From Beggiatoa leptomitoformis (GTDB lineage: Bacteria; Pseudomonadota; Gammaproteobacteria; Beggiatoales; Beggiatoaceae), in the NCBI RefSeq assembly GCF_001305575.3, contig NZ_CP012373.2:248001-312000 (forward strand): 64,000 nt of DNA. The letters run 5' to 3'. The notes under the pieces were generated by a model, which was given only the letters and a program-made list of their open reading frames with translations, searched no databases and was not told the DNA's origin. Made by a program: the position numbers and the translations under genes. Of this stretch, positions 38,954 through 46,604 are shown one piece after another; the first letter of the stretch is position 1, and every line of letters starts with the position of its first letter.

Positions 38954-39419
38954 AATCGAGTCCTTCTTCTCCAAGATTAGGGATTACATCAAAGTGTAGT
39001 TGATGTGCGTAAAGTTTAACAAGACGGTCATAATAACGTTTAAGCTGAGAATCAGCCGCCGTTCCAAAATAAGCTTCAGCCCGCGAAATTGAATAATGAA
39101 ACTCTAATAATTTGCATAATCCCGCCCCCAATCTACGCACTTTTTGATAATCAAAATAAGAATATTCTGCAGCAGGCTTTTCATAAAAATTACCTGTTTG
39201 ATGATTTTCGATGCGGTCAAACTTCACATCATAACTATTTTTAGGAATTTTAAAGCCCACTGTTTGAGATTTTTCCGCAAGAAGCACTTCATCAGCAAAA
39301 GATTCAACAGGGGTGAAAAATATGGAAAACAGATGATCATCTATCCTAAAATCGACACGTTGAGAATTGATATTTCCATAAGAAAACTCTTGAAGTTCCC
39401 AATCACAAACTATCGGCAT
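38916..39419 (-). CDS. Hypothetical protein, 167 residues
   Basis: A soluble protein starting MPIVCDWELQEFSYGNINSQRVDFRIDD. It contains aromatic-rich segments (EYSYFDYQKVRRLGAGLCKLL, AYFGTAADSQLKRYYDRLVKL) but no known catalytic pattern. Its last 38 to 59 bases overlap the small Lys-rich gene in another frame, so the two are probably coupled in translation. The pair lies between repeat copies R1 and R2. I recognise no family. Confidence 0.6.
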   Translation of the reverse strand: MPIVCDWELQEFSYGNINSQRVDFRIDDHLFSIFFTPVESFADEVLLAEKSQTVGFKIPKNSYDVKFDRIENHQTGNFYEKPAAEYSYFDYQKVRRLGAGLCKLLEFHYSISRAEAYFGTAADSQLKRYYDRLVKLYAHQLHFDVIPNLGEEGLDYAIKTPRYQSQS

Positions 39420-39497
39420 ATTTTCCCTTAAGTTGAGTTTATCATGCTCATTGCATCATAAAATAATTTGAGTTGGAAGGGGATTTGGGGACTTTTT

Positions 39498-39596
39498 TGT
39501 CTGAACCACAATTCACATAATTGCCATAATTAACACAATTACTAAAGATAATTATTTTGTGGTCATTGTGTAAATTGCGTGAATTGTGGTTCAGAG
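39498..39596. repeat. Palindromic repeat R2
   Basis: About 99 bases, same orientation as R1, with TGTCTGAACCACAATTCAC at the left and GGTTCAGAG at the right end. The flank before it (TTTGAGTTGGAAGGGG) matches the flank of R1, so the shared unit is about 140 bases. R2 ends 7 bases before the stop of the broken vapC. Confidence 0.88.
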
Positions 39597-39602
39597 CATG
39601 AA

Positions 39603-40007
39603 TTAGGGATGTTTAACTTTTAAAGGAAGATATTTTTCTATCATGTCAAAATCGCGGTCAGCATGTAACAACTCATGTTCATTCACAATACAAAAGGTCG
39701 CAATGAGAACATCAATTGTTTTACGTACCGTAACACCTTGCTAACGCAAATAGCGGAAATAATCTACAGATTGGAGAGCTATTTGTTGTCCTACCATATT
39801 TTGATAAGCAAAACTTAATAATAATTCACACACCGCTTTATGGTCTTTCTCGTTTTTAAAACCTTGTAAAACCTCGCACAAAATCAAATCGCCCAATAAA
39901 ATTTGGTCGCGCTCCGCATCGTCTCGTAAATATAAAGTTTGTGTAGTCGTCTTGCCATTGAAGAAATCTATCTATACCGAGCTATCAATCAATAACATGA
40001 CTGTCAT
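39603..40007 (-). pseudogene. VapC-type PIN toxin with two amber codons
   Basis: From ATG 40007 the frame reads MTVMLLIDSSV, TAG (39972-39974), IDFFNGKTTTQTL, LGDLILCEVLQGFKN, VDYFRYLR, TAG (39741-39743), QGVTVRKTIDVLIATFC, ELLHADRDFDMI and ends TAA at 39603. The four acidic PIN residues are all present (LLIDSS, CEVLQGF, KTIDVLI, HADRDF). The first TAG is where the family has Trp (SSVWID), one base from TGG. Apart from the two stops no frame damage is seen. The start overlaps the antitoxin gene by 23 bases. Confidence 0.88.
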
Positions 40008-40197
40008 TCCGCATCATTTCTAAATCGCCATCCCAGCAATATTGCCCAAAGGCTTGACTTAATTTATCCGTTTTTCTACGTGTCACCAATTCTTTCAAAG
40101 CCATTTCAACAACCGATTGCGGATTATGCAAACCCGTCAATTGCAAAGCCTGCTGTATCAATTGCTCATCTATATGCAAAAGTGTGTTCATTGCCAT
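39985..40197 (-). CDS. VapB-type antitoxin
   Basis: A 70-residue protein with a ribbon-helix-helix DNA-binding N-terminus (MNTLLHIDEQLIQQALQLTGL, NPQSVVEMALKELV) and a C-terminal toxin-binding tail rich in Asp and Trp (FGQYCWDGDLEMMRND). Ribbon-helix-helix antitoxins repress their own operon and hold the PIN toxin inactive. Met1 or Met3 may be the start. It overlaps the toxin start by 23 bases. Since the toxin is broken, the antitoxin may now be free of selection or serve against other VapC toxins. Confidence 0.82.
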   Translation of the reverse strand: MAMNTLLHIDEQLIQQALQLTGLHNPQSVVEMALKELVTRRKTDKLSQAFGQYCWDGDLEMMRNDSHVID

Positions 40198-40275
40198 TTT
40201 TCCCGTTATCTCTTAGTTCATGTTAATTTTAGCATAATGTCAACTTCATACTGGAATGAGTCATTTTGAGATTTT

Positions 40276-40365
40276 TGTCTGAACCACAATTCACATAATT
40301 GCCATGATTATTAAAGATAATTATTTTGTGGTCATTGTGTAAATTGCGTGAATTGTGGTTCAGAC
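40276..40365. repeat. Palindromic repeat R3
   Basis: About 90 bases with the same ends as R1 (TGTCTGAACCACAATTCAC and GGTTCAGACA); it lacks about 10 bases in the middle (the ACACAATTA segment). As in R1, its right end is followed directly by the 3' end of the Lys-rich gene, here in a truncated copy. Confidence 0.87.
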
Positions 40366-40502
40366 ATTAATCAATCGGCTGAATGTCATATTTCTTATTA
40401 TCCAATTGCTGGATATGAAATTTCTTAATTGTGCCCACTGCTTGTGCGGCAAGATAAGCCTCTCTCAACTGTTTGAGATTTTTCCGCAAGAAGCACCTCA
40501 TC
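40366..40502 (-). pseudogene. Partly deleted copy of the two-gene unit at 38792-39419
   Basis: Bases 40366-40480 match 38792-38903 with two or three differences, then the match jumps to about 39264-39300 (TGTTTGAGATTTTTCCGCAA). The jump falls on the shared bases AACT/CACT and removes about 360 bases, so the copy keeps the 3' end of the small gene and a piece of the larger one. It is not expected to make a protein. Confidence 0.82.
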
Positions 40503-40654
40503 AGCTCAATTACCAAAAAACGGCTAAATTGCGTACACAAGGCATAAATTTAGAGTTGGGAAGCATCGAAAATAAACGCAGTGCTAAAGTCACCTTTACC
40601 GCACCACCAGAGTTTAAACGCGAAGAACTTTATAATGAACCAACTGGCGTTTAA
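40503..40654 (+). pseudogene. C-terminal fragment of an unidentified gene
   Basis: An open stretch of about 49 codons ending at a TAA at 40652-40654, reading YQKTAKLRTQGINLELGSI, SAKVTFTAPPEFKREEL. Its codon use and composition look like a true coding sequence, but no start fits: upstream DNA is the duplicated segment. I read it as the 3' end of a gene whose front was replaced by the duplication. Family unknown. Confidence 0.45.
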
Positions 40655-40675
40655 ATTATTTTTTAAAAACAAACA

Positions 40676-40707
40676 AGGGCAGATAACAAGTTATCGTTAT
40701 CTACCCT
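40676..40707. terminator. Hairpin after the gene fragment
   Basis: AGGGCAGATAAC (40676-40687) pairs with GTTATCTACCCT (40696-40707) with one C-A mismatch and an 8-base loop. No T-tract on the plus side. It lies between a plus-strand fragment and the end of a minus-strand gene. Confidence 0.5.
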
Positions 40708-40777
40708 AATTATCTGAATCAATTATGTTCAGAACCTAGATAATTTTCGCGCTGTTTAATGTATTAGCATATTTAAA

Positions 40778-40990
40778 TTATTCAGGTTTAGCAGGTAAAT
40801 CAACCTTGCACGTAGAAAGCCCAAAAGGCATATAAGCAGGACATACGCCAATTAGTGCTGTTGCAAGGGGAACAATACCGATTAGTCCCCACCAACTTTG
40901 AAAAAAGAAACCCGCCGCCAGAATTGCTACTCCCGCAATAATTCTAATGATTTTGTCAACTGAACCAACGTTAGCATGTATCATAACCAC
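40778..40990 (-). CDS. Small membrane protein, DUF2892 type
   Basis: A 70-residue protein with NVGSVDKIIRIIAGVAIL, a second hydrophobic stretch (WGLIGIVPLATALIGVCPAYMPFGLSTC) and the G-x-C-P-x-Y-x-P-x-G-x-x-T-C pattern of DUF2892 (YgaP membrane domain). These proteins often accompany rhodanese or sulfur-handling proteins; here the gene stands alone. Two membrane segments are likely. The start at 40990 has a GGAG site before it (GGAGTGGTTATG). Confidence 0.82.
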   Translation of the reverse strand: MVMIHANVGSVDKIIRIIAGVAILAAGFFFQSWWGLIGIVPLATALIGVCPAYMPFGLSTCKVDLPAKPE

Positions 40991-41306
40991 TCCTTGAAAT
41001 GTCTTAGGGATGTAAAAAATGCGTTCAAATATTAGTTATTTATAATATTCTGTTTGACGGAATTCAATGGTTTTATGTAAAAAGAAAAATTAGCAATTGC
41101 TGATATTTGATTATCTATTTGATAGTTAAATTAATTTAATTAAGCGGATTTATGAACTAACTCTCTGTTTTTGTCAAAAATATCAAGTAAATAATAAAAA
41201 GTGCTTAAATAATGTTTTTGGCGTGGTGCGGTTATTCCACTACAATAATAGCCATTGCGGGTGATAGACCACGTGTTTTTGTTAAATATTTATTTGGAGT
41301 GTAATT
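40991..41306. other. AT-rich divergent intergenic region
   Basis: About 316 bases between divergent genes. I see no gene. A small hairpin GTGG...CCAC lies near 41224-41240. Promoters for both sides must lie here, but none stands out in such AT-rich DNA. Confidence 0.35.
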
Positions 41307-41735
41307 GTGATTAAACCGATTGTAAAACAACAAGGATTTACTTTAATCGAAATTTTGATTGTGATGGCAATCATTGGGTTATTAGCAGGATTGGTAGGAC
41401 CAAAGATTTTTGGCGGGTTCGAACAAGCAAAATGTAATCAAGCGAAGGCACAATTAAAAAATATTGAAGTTGCCTTAGACCAACATCGTTTAGATACAGG
41501 TAAATATCCTCGTGCTTTAGAGGGTTTACTAACGAATACAGTGAGTAGTAATCGTTGGAGTGGTCCTTATTTAAAACAACAAAATGTACCAACAGACCCT
41601 TGGGAGCATCCTTATCAATATAAATTTCCCGGTACGAAAGGGGGCGATTATGATTTATATTCTCTTGGCGGTGATGGTGTAGAGGGTGGGCAAGGTTGCC
41701 CGAATGAGGATATTAATAATTGGAAATCGTCATAA
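41307..41735 (+). CDS. gspG: Type II secretion major pseudopilin GspG-like
   Basis: A 142-residue pseudopilin. The prepilin peptidase site is KQQG-FTLIEILIVMAIIGLLAGLVGPKIFG, and the C-terminal half has the GspG blocks LDQHRLDTGKYP, GPYLKQQ, PTDPWEHPYQYKFPG and YDLYSLGGDGVEGG with calcium-site aspartates. It starts with GTG at 41307 behind a GGAG site. A GspG gene usually sits in a gsp operon; here it stands alone, with the phenol operon's outer-membrane gene converging on it. It could belong to a dispersed T2SS or be a specialised paralogue. Confidence 0.88.
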   Translation: MIKPIVKQQGFTLIEILIVMAIIGLLAGLVGPKIFGGFEQAKCNQAKAQLKNIEVALDQHRLDTGKYPRALEGLLTNTVSSNRWSGPYLKQQNVPTDPWEHPYQYKFPGTKGGDYDLYSLGGDGVEGGQGCPNEDINNWKSS

Positions 41736-41759
41736 CAATTGAGTGACCGCTTTTTACAG

Positions 41760-41808
41760 AAGGGTTGGTAGTGTTTTAAAAACTGCCAACCCTTTAGTTT
41801 TTAAAAAA
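41760..41808. terminator. Bidirectional terminator
   Basis: AAGGGTTGG (41760-41768) pairs with CCAACCCTT (41786-41794), with TTTAGTTTTT following on the plus side. It lies between gspG and the converging end of the phenol-pathway outer-membrane gene and overlaps the latter's last bases. Confidence 0.75.
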
Positions 41809-42682
41809 TTTTGGTTAACGTCAAGGTGATTAAAGACCCTTCAGAGCGGTCTTTAGCCTGATATTCTTGTAACGCACGGAAAGATATAGCTGTTTTTAAT
41901 GAAGGGATAAATGTACCCACTTCTGCCCCTATCGCGCCGATACGGTCTTTAGTTGTGCTTGCCCCTTCGCCACTGTCTTCAGTCACTTGCCATTGATTGT
42001 AACCTACTAATCCAACATCCCAGCCTTCAATCGTTTTGCCAACACCCCATTCAAAGTGAAAATCATCGCCTGCGGTGATATTTGTATCATCTTGTTTTCC
42101 ATGAAACTCATAGCGCGATAATATTGAAGCTGACCATGTTTTTTCAGGGTCAGCATAGTAAGTAACGCCTGCGGTGAGTAAGCCTGTCCAATACCCCTTG
42201 CTCGCTGAAGCAGGTTGGTTGACATCATAATTTCCGCTAGGAATATAAACACCTGCGGCGGTAACTGCATCAAAAGCACTTTCGTGCCAGCTTAAAATGA
42301 TGGGTTCTAGTAATACATCGCCAAGGGCGAAATCACTGTCATCAACGCCTAACGCACCAATGCTTATATCTGTATTGATTAGCGGTAGAATCACATTCAT
42401 TCCGTAATCTGCACCGAGTATTTTTTGCTCAGTTATCCAAATAAATCGATTTGCCATAGCGTAAACACTGACATCAAAATCAACAGGTAATTCATTGCTA
42501 CTGCCATCCATCAAGCTATCGGCGTTATAAAACACGTTGTAGAGTCGATAATAAAAACCTGCGGGGGGAACGCTTGCCGCTTTTAAGCCCTCGACACCAT
42601 TAACATAGTGTTCTGCAAAAACGGTAGGCACGTGTAAAAGCAAAGCATAGAGCAAAACAGCAATGCGATGTCTGTTATTCAT
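41801..42682 (-). CDS. Outer-membrane protein of the phenol meta-pathway family
   Basis: A 293-residue protein with a signal peptide (cleavage after VFA near residue 23) and a beta-barrel with alternating pattern ending in the C-terminal aromatic ...TLTLTKIF. The opening HYVNGVEGLKAASVPPAGFYYRLYNVFYNAD matches the Phenol_MetA_deg (SphX/MetA) outer-membrane family found in aromatic-degradation operons. It probably helps hydrophobic substrates cross the outer membrane. It is the last gene after dmpI, separated by a hairpin at 42744-42777, so it may be expressed at a lower level. Confidence 0.83.
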   Translation of the reverse strand: MNNRHRIAVLLYALLLHVPTVFAEHYVNGVEGLKAASVPPAGFYYRLYNVFYNADSLMDGSSNELPVDFDVSVYAMANRFIWITEQKILGADYGMNVILPLINTDISIGALGVDDSDFALGDVLLEPIILSWHESAFDAVTAAGVYIPSGNYDVNQPASASKGYWTGLLTAGVTYYADPEKTWSASILSRYEFHGKQDDTNITAGDDFHFEWGVGKTIEGWDVGLVGYNQWQVTEDSGEGASTTKDRIGAIGAEVGTFIPSLKTAISFRALQEYQAKDRSEGSLITLTLTKIF

Positions 42683-42743
42683 AATATTTCCTTTGGTGGG
42701 AGAATTTATTAATTTTTATAAGATTTAATGAGCCATAAGTTGT

Positions 42744-42777
42744 AGAAACTCGTCACTAAAAATAGTCACGAGTTTCT
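42744..42777 (-). terminator. Hairpin between dmpI and the outer-membrane gene
   Basis: AGAAACTCGT (42744-42753) pairs with ACGAGTTTCT (42768-42777), with three more pairs inside after one mismatch. It begins 6 bases past the dmpI stop. It lacks a T-tract, so it may slow RNA decay or reduce read-through to the outer-membrane gene rather than fully stop transcription. Confidence 0.55.
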
Positions 42778-42782
42778 GTGTA

Positions 42783-42974
42783 TCATCGCCCTAAACTTGC
42801 CGCTGTTTCACCACCAATACCCCAATGATTTTTTGGTACTTCTTGGAGGACTACACGCACACGGTCAGCAGGTACTTCTAAGGTTTCTGAAGCAACACGT
42901 GTGACTTCTTTAATCAATTGTGCTTTTTTCTCATCACTACGACCTTCTAAAATATAAATGTGCATTAATGGCAT
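42783..42974 (-). CDS. dmpI: 4-oxalocrotonate tautomerase
   Basis: A 63-residue tautomerase. The catalytic Pro1 after the start Met is present (MPLMHIYILEGRSDEKK), as are Arg11-type (GRS) and Arg39-type (DRVRVVL) residues. It converts 2-hydroxymuconate to 2-oxohex-3-enedioate in the meta-cleavage pathway, working as a hexamer. It follows dmpH by 29 bases on the same strand. Confidence 0.92.
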   Translation of the reverse strand: MPLMHIYILEGRSDEKKAQLIKEVTRVASETLEVPADRVRVVLQEVPKNHWGIGGETAASLGR

Positions 42975-43003
42975 GGCATGAGCCTCATAATAGGTTGAGT
43001 AAA

Positions 43004-43792
43004 TTAAATAAATCGGGTTGAGATACTGCCTAAGTCTTGACAGCGTACGGTTATCGTATCGCCCGCTTGCACAGGAATTGCGGCGGTAATTCCCCCCGTC
43101 ATGATAAAGGTGCCTGCGGGGATGGATTCGCCCCGTTCTCCCAACATATTGGCTAATAAAGCAACACTGGCGGCTGGGTGTCCTAAAACGGCTGCTCCCG
43201 CGCCGAGTTCTACCACTTGTCCATTTTTTTCCATGACCACGCCTAGCGTCCGTAGGTCTAATTCATCAATCACACGCCCGCGCCCGCCCGTGACGAAACG
43301 GGAGGAGGAGGAGTTATCTGCAATCACACTTTTTAAATCAAATTTGAAGTTTTCATAGCGTGAGTCGATAACTTCTAAAGCAGGTAAGACAAAATCGGTA
43401 GCCGCCATGACATGCCCAATGTGGCAACCCGGCCCTTGTAACGGTGCTTTGGTAACAAAGGCAATTTCGGCTTCTACTTTGGGGTGTATCAATTGTCGAG
43501 TGTCTATCTCGCTGCTATCAGGACAACTGAAATAGTCTGCGAGAAAACCATAAACGGGATTGACTACCCCCATTTGCTTCATTTTGGCTTGAGAAGTCAG
43601 CCCCATTTTGAGACCGACAATTTTATGCCCACGGGCTAATTTTCGACGGCGGATTTCCCATTGAATCGCATAAGCATCTTCCCAACTCATATTTGGATAA
43701 TCGTCCGTAATTTTGTGTACGGCTTGCGCGTTTAATTCGGCGTTTTCTAGGTGTTCTGCTAATTGGGCGATAATGTCAGGCGTTAAATTCAT
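43004..43792 (-). CDS. dmpH: 4-oxalocrotonate decarboxylase
   Basis: A 262-residue member of the fumarylacetoacetase/hydratase-decarboxylase family. It has [27 protein letters not shown], and the G-V-V-M-E-K-N-G-Q and [14 protein letters not shown] blocks. It decarboxylates 2-oxohex-3-enedioate to 2-hydroxypentadienoate and forms a complex with the hydratase DmpE, which it resembles (45807-46589). Between the two paralogues the assignment rests on order: the gene next to dmpI and overlapping dmpG is taken as the decarboxylase. It overlaps dmpG by four bases. Confidence 0.85.
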   Translation of the reverse strand: MNLTPDIIAQLAEHLENAELNAQAVHKITDDYPNMSWEDAYAIQWEIRRRKLARGHKIVGLKMGLTSQAKMKQMGVVNPVYGFLADYFSCPDSSEIDTRQLIHPKVEAEIAFVTKAPLQGPGCHIGHVMAATDFVLPALEVIDSRYENFKFDLKSVIADNSSSSRFVTGGRGRVIDELDLRTLGVVMEKNGQVVELGAGAAVLGHPAASVALLANMLGERGESIPAGTFIMTGGITAAIPVQAGDTITVRCQDLGSISTRFI

Positions 43793-44817
43793 GCCGCTAA
43801 ACTCCCTTTTTTAATTTCTAACGCAACATCCTCAATCATATCTTCTTGTCCCCCAACGGTTTTGCGCTTACCGAGTTCAATTAAAATTTGCCGTGATGAA
43901 ACACCATATTGTTGTTCGGCACGTTTGGCATGGAGTAAGAAAGAGGAATACACACCTGCATAACCCATGGTTAGCGAATCGCGGTCGATACGGGTGGGGG
44001 TTTGCATCATGGGAAGGGCGATATCTTCGGCAACATTCATAATTTTGTCTAAGTCCACGCCTGTTATAACCCCCATACGGTCGCAAACGGCAGTAAATAC
44101 TTCTAATGGGGTGTTACCAGCTCCCGCGCCAAAGCCTGCGACTGAACCGTCAATCCGTCGTGCGCCTGCTTCCACGGCTGCCAAAGAATTCGCAATCCCC
44201 ATTGCTAAGTTATGATGTCCATGAAAGCCTAATTCTGTATGGGGGTTTAACGCATTGCGCACCGCGCCTAAACGGGCTGTAACATCATCGGGTAGCATGT
44301 AGCCTGCGGAGTCGGTGACGTAAATGCAGTTCGCGCCAAAAGATTCCATTAATTGCGCTTGCGTCACTAATTGTTCGGGGGTAAGCATGTGGCTCATCAT
44401 TAAAAAACCGACCACGTCTAGCCCCATTTTACGTGCCATTGTAATGTGTTGCTCACTAACATCCGCTTCAGAACAATGGGTTGCAACACGAATGGTATGT
44501 ACACCACAATCCACTGCCATTTTTAAATCTTCAACCGTGCCAATTCCCGGTAATAACAGCGCGGATACTTTGCTATAACGTAAGAGTGGGATGACAGCCC
44601 GCAAATATTCTTCGTCGGTATGTTTGCCAAAACCATAGTTGACGGAGGAACCGCCTAGCCCATCGCCATGCGTGACTTCAATCAAGGGAACACGAGCATC
44701 ATCTAATGCCATTGCCAACCGTTGCATGTCTTCAGTGCTAAATTGATGACGTACTGAGTGCATTCCATCGCGTAATGACATGTCATGTAGTTTAATTTCA
44801 ATGCCTTGTAAATTCAT
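43789..44817 (-). CDS. dmpG: 4-hydroxy-2-oxovalerate aldolase
   Basis: A 342-residue DRE-TIM metallolyase-type aldolase. It has [16 protein letters not shown] (Arg-Asp active site), [20 protein letters not shown], and the metal-binding HGHHNLAMG. It splits 4-hydroxy-2-oxovalerate into pyruvate and acetaldehyde; the acetaldehyde is channelled to DmpF. It overlaps dmpH and begins 11 bases after dmpF. Confidence 0.95.
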   Translation of the reverse strand: MNLQGIEIKLHDMSLRDGMHSVRHQFSTEDMQRLAMALDDARVPLIEVTHGDGLGGSSVNYGFGKHTDEEYLRAVIPLLRYSKVSALLLPGIGTVEDLKMAVDCGVHTIRVATHCSEADVSEQHITMARKMGLDVVGFLMMSHMLTPEQLVTQAQLMESFGANCIYVTDSAGYMLPDDVTARLGAVRNALNPHTELGFHGHHNLAMGIANSLAAVEAGARRIDGSVAGFGAGAGNTPLEVFTAVCDRMGVITGVDLDKIMNVAEDIALPMMQTPTRIDRDSLTMGYAGVYSSFLLHAKRAEQQYGVSSRQILIELGKRKTVGGQEDMIEDVALEIKKGSLAA

Positions 44818-44828
44818 AAAAATACTCC

Positions 44829-45740
44829 TTAAGCCGCGACAGGGGATAGAACCAGCGAACCGTTAATGATTTCTTCGGCAAACATTTCTGCGGTACGGGC
44901 GGCGGCTGCGGTCATAATGTCCAAATTGCCTGCATATTTCGGCAGATAATCGCCTAACCCTTGAACTTCTAAATAAATCGATACGCGATGTCCATCAAAG
45001 ACAGGACCATTTTTTAGGCGATAACCCGGTACATATTTTTGAACTTCTTTCAACATGTTATGTACTGATTCAATAATCGCGGCTTGGTCGGGTTTGTTTT
45101 CAGTTAAACAGTGCACTGTGTCGCGCATCATCAATGGGGGGTCAGCAGGATTTAAAATGATGATAGCTTTACCTTTTTTTGCTCCACCGACTTTTTCGAT
45201 TGCTTTGGATGTAGTACGGGTAAATTCATCGATATTTTTGCGCGTTCCTGGCCCTGCGGAGCGCGATGCAACGGTGGCGACAATTTCCGCATAGCTCACG
45301 GCTTGTACTTGGCTAACGGCGGCAACCATTGGAATGGTTGCTTGTCCGCCACAAGTCACCATGTTGACATTGGTTTCTTGTTGACCAATGTGGGCTTTTA
45401 AGTTGACAGGCGGCACGCAATAAGGACCAATTGCAGCGGGGGTTAAGTCAATCATTAACGCCCCTTGTTCTTGGATTAAACGATTATTTTCTGCATGTGC
45501 GTAGGCAGAAGTCGCATCAAAAACAATTTGAATATTATCGTCTTGCATGTGAGGCAATAAGCCATTAATGCCTTCATAAGTGACTTTTAAACCTTGGTTT
45601 TTTGCCCGTGCTAAACCGTCCGATTGTGGGTCTATACCGACCATCCACACGGGATTTAAAACGGGACTTCTAAAGAGTTTGTACAGTAAATCAGTGCCAA
45701 TATTGCCCGAACCGATGAGGGCACAATTAATTTTTTTCAT
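44829..45740 (-). CDS. dmpF: Acetaldehyde dehydrogenase (acylating)
   Basis: A 303-residue NAD-dependent enzyme that oxidises acetaldehyde to acetyl-CoA. It has the Rossmann motif [14 protein letters not shown], the catalytic cysteine in [12 protein letters not shown], and [19 protein letters not shown]. It works as a channelling complex with DmpG. A stretch of 66 bases separates it from dmpE, the largest gap in the lower operon apart from that before dmpB. Confidence 0.95.
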   Translation of the reverse strand: MKKINCALIGSGNIGTDLLYKLFRSPVLNPVWMVGIDPQSDGLARAKNQGLKVTYEGINGLLPHMQDDNIQIVFDATSAYAHAENNRLIQEQGALMIDLTPAAIGPYCVPPVNLKAHIGQQETNVNMVTCGGQATIPMVAAVSQVQAVSYAEIVATVASRSAGPGTRKNIDEFTRTTSKAIEKVGGAKKGKAIIILNPADPPLMMRDTVHCLTENKPDQAAIIESVHNMLKEVQKYVPGYRLKNGPVFDGHRVSIYLEVQGLGDYLPKYAGNLDIMTAAAARTAEMFAEEIINGSLVLSPVAA

Positions 45741-45806
45741 GGGCTTGTCTCCTTTGGATATGTTAAAACCATTGCGATGGCGAAAAGAGCAGTTACTTAT
45801 TAATTT

Positions 45807-46589
45807 TTAACAAAATCTAATAGTTGTACTGCCTAAACCGCCAATACTGACACGCATGTTATCGCCTGCTTGCGCGCTCACCATCGCCGCTAACGCGCCT
45901 GATAAAATCACCTCTCCCGCTTTTAACGGAATCCCTAAACGTCCTAAGGTGTTGGCTAACCACGTTACGCAATTAACGGGAGAACCTAAGGCGGCTGCCC
46001 CTGCGCCGGTGTGTAACACTTCGCCGTTTTTTTCTAACACCATGCCACATAGGCTTAAATCTAATTTGTGCGGACTAATCGCTGTCCCGCCTAAGACAAA
46101 TACCCCAGAGGATGCGTTGTCGGCAATGGTATCTTGTATCTTGATTTTCCAGTCTTTTACCCGTGAATCGACAATCTCAAAACAAGGCATTACGCATTCT
46201 GTCGCGGCTAAAACATCCGCATTGGTGATACCCGGCCCGTTTAAATCACGTTTGAGAATAAAAGCAATTTCACCTTCAGCTTTAGGTTGTAATAAGGTTT
46301 TAACGGGAATCTCATCGCCATCGCTATAGACCATGCCACTCATCAAATGCCCAAAATCGGGTTGATTGACGTTTAACATGGTTTGAATTGCTTTACTGGT
46401 TAGCCCGATTTTTTTACCGATGACACGCTCGCCTTTCGCTTTACGCTGTTCGATGATATGCAATTGAATGTGATACGCTTCTTCTATGCTCAAATCGGGC
46501 GCGGTATCCGTGAGCGGGGCAATGGGTTGGCATGTACACAAGGCTTGGTATAACGCATCGCCATAGCGTTGAATTCTTTCTAAATCCAT
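45807..46589 (-). CDS. dmpE: 2-oxopent-4-enoate hydratase
   Basis: A 260-residue relative of DmpH. It has KKIGLTSKAIQTMLNV, QPKAEGEIAFIL, and GMVLEKNGEVLHTGAGAAALG. It adds water to 2-hydroxypenta-2,4-dienoate to give 4-hydroxy-2-oxovalerate. The position between dmpC and dmpF is the canonical place for this gene once dmpD is removed. It begins 15 bases after the dmpC stop. Confidence 0.87.
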   Translation of the reverse strand: MDLERIQRYGDALYQALCTCQPIAPLTDTAPDLSIEEAYHIQLHIIEQRKAKGERVIGKKIGLTSKAIQTMLNVNQPDFGHLMSGMVYSDGDEIPVKTLLQPKAEGEIAFILKRDLNGPGITNADVLAATECVMPCFEIVDSRVKDWKIKIQDTIADNASSGVFVLGGTAISPHKLDLSLCGMVLEKNGEVLHTGAGAAALGSPVNCVTWLANTLGRLGIPLKAGEVILSGALAAMVSAQAGDNMRVSIGGLGSTTIRFC

Positions 46590-46604
46590 GATAATTCCTT
46601 GTAT

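Noticed and set aside
39603-40007. Recoding of TAG as an amino acid in this genome
   Set aside because: TAG ends conserved genes here, for example the hydrogenase large subunit at 22149-22151, so it works as a normal stop; two nonsense mutations are simpler.
40355-40654. A 99-residue protein starting inside repeat R3
   Set aside because: Its first half is antisense of the duplicated two-gene fragment, so only the last 49 codons look like real coding sequence.
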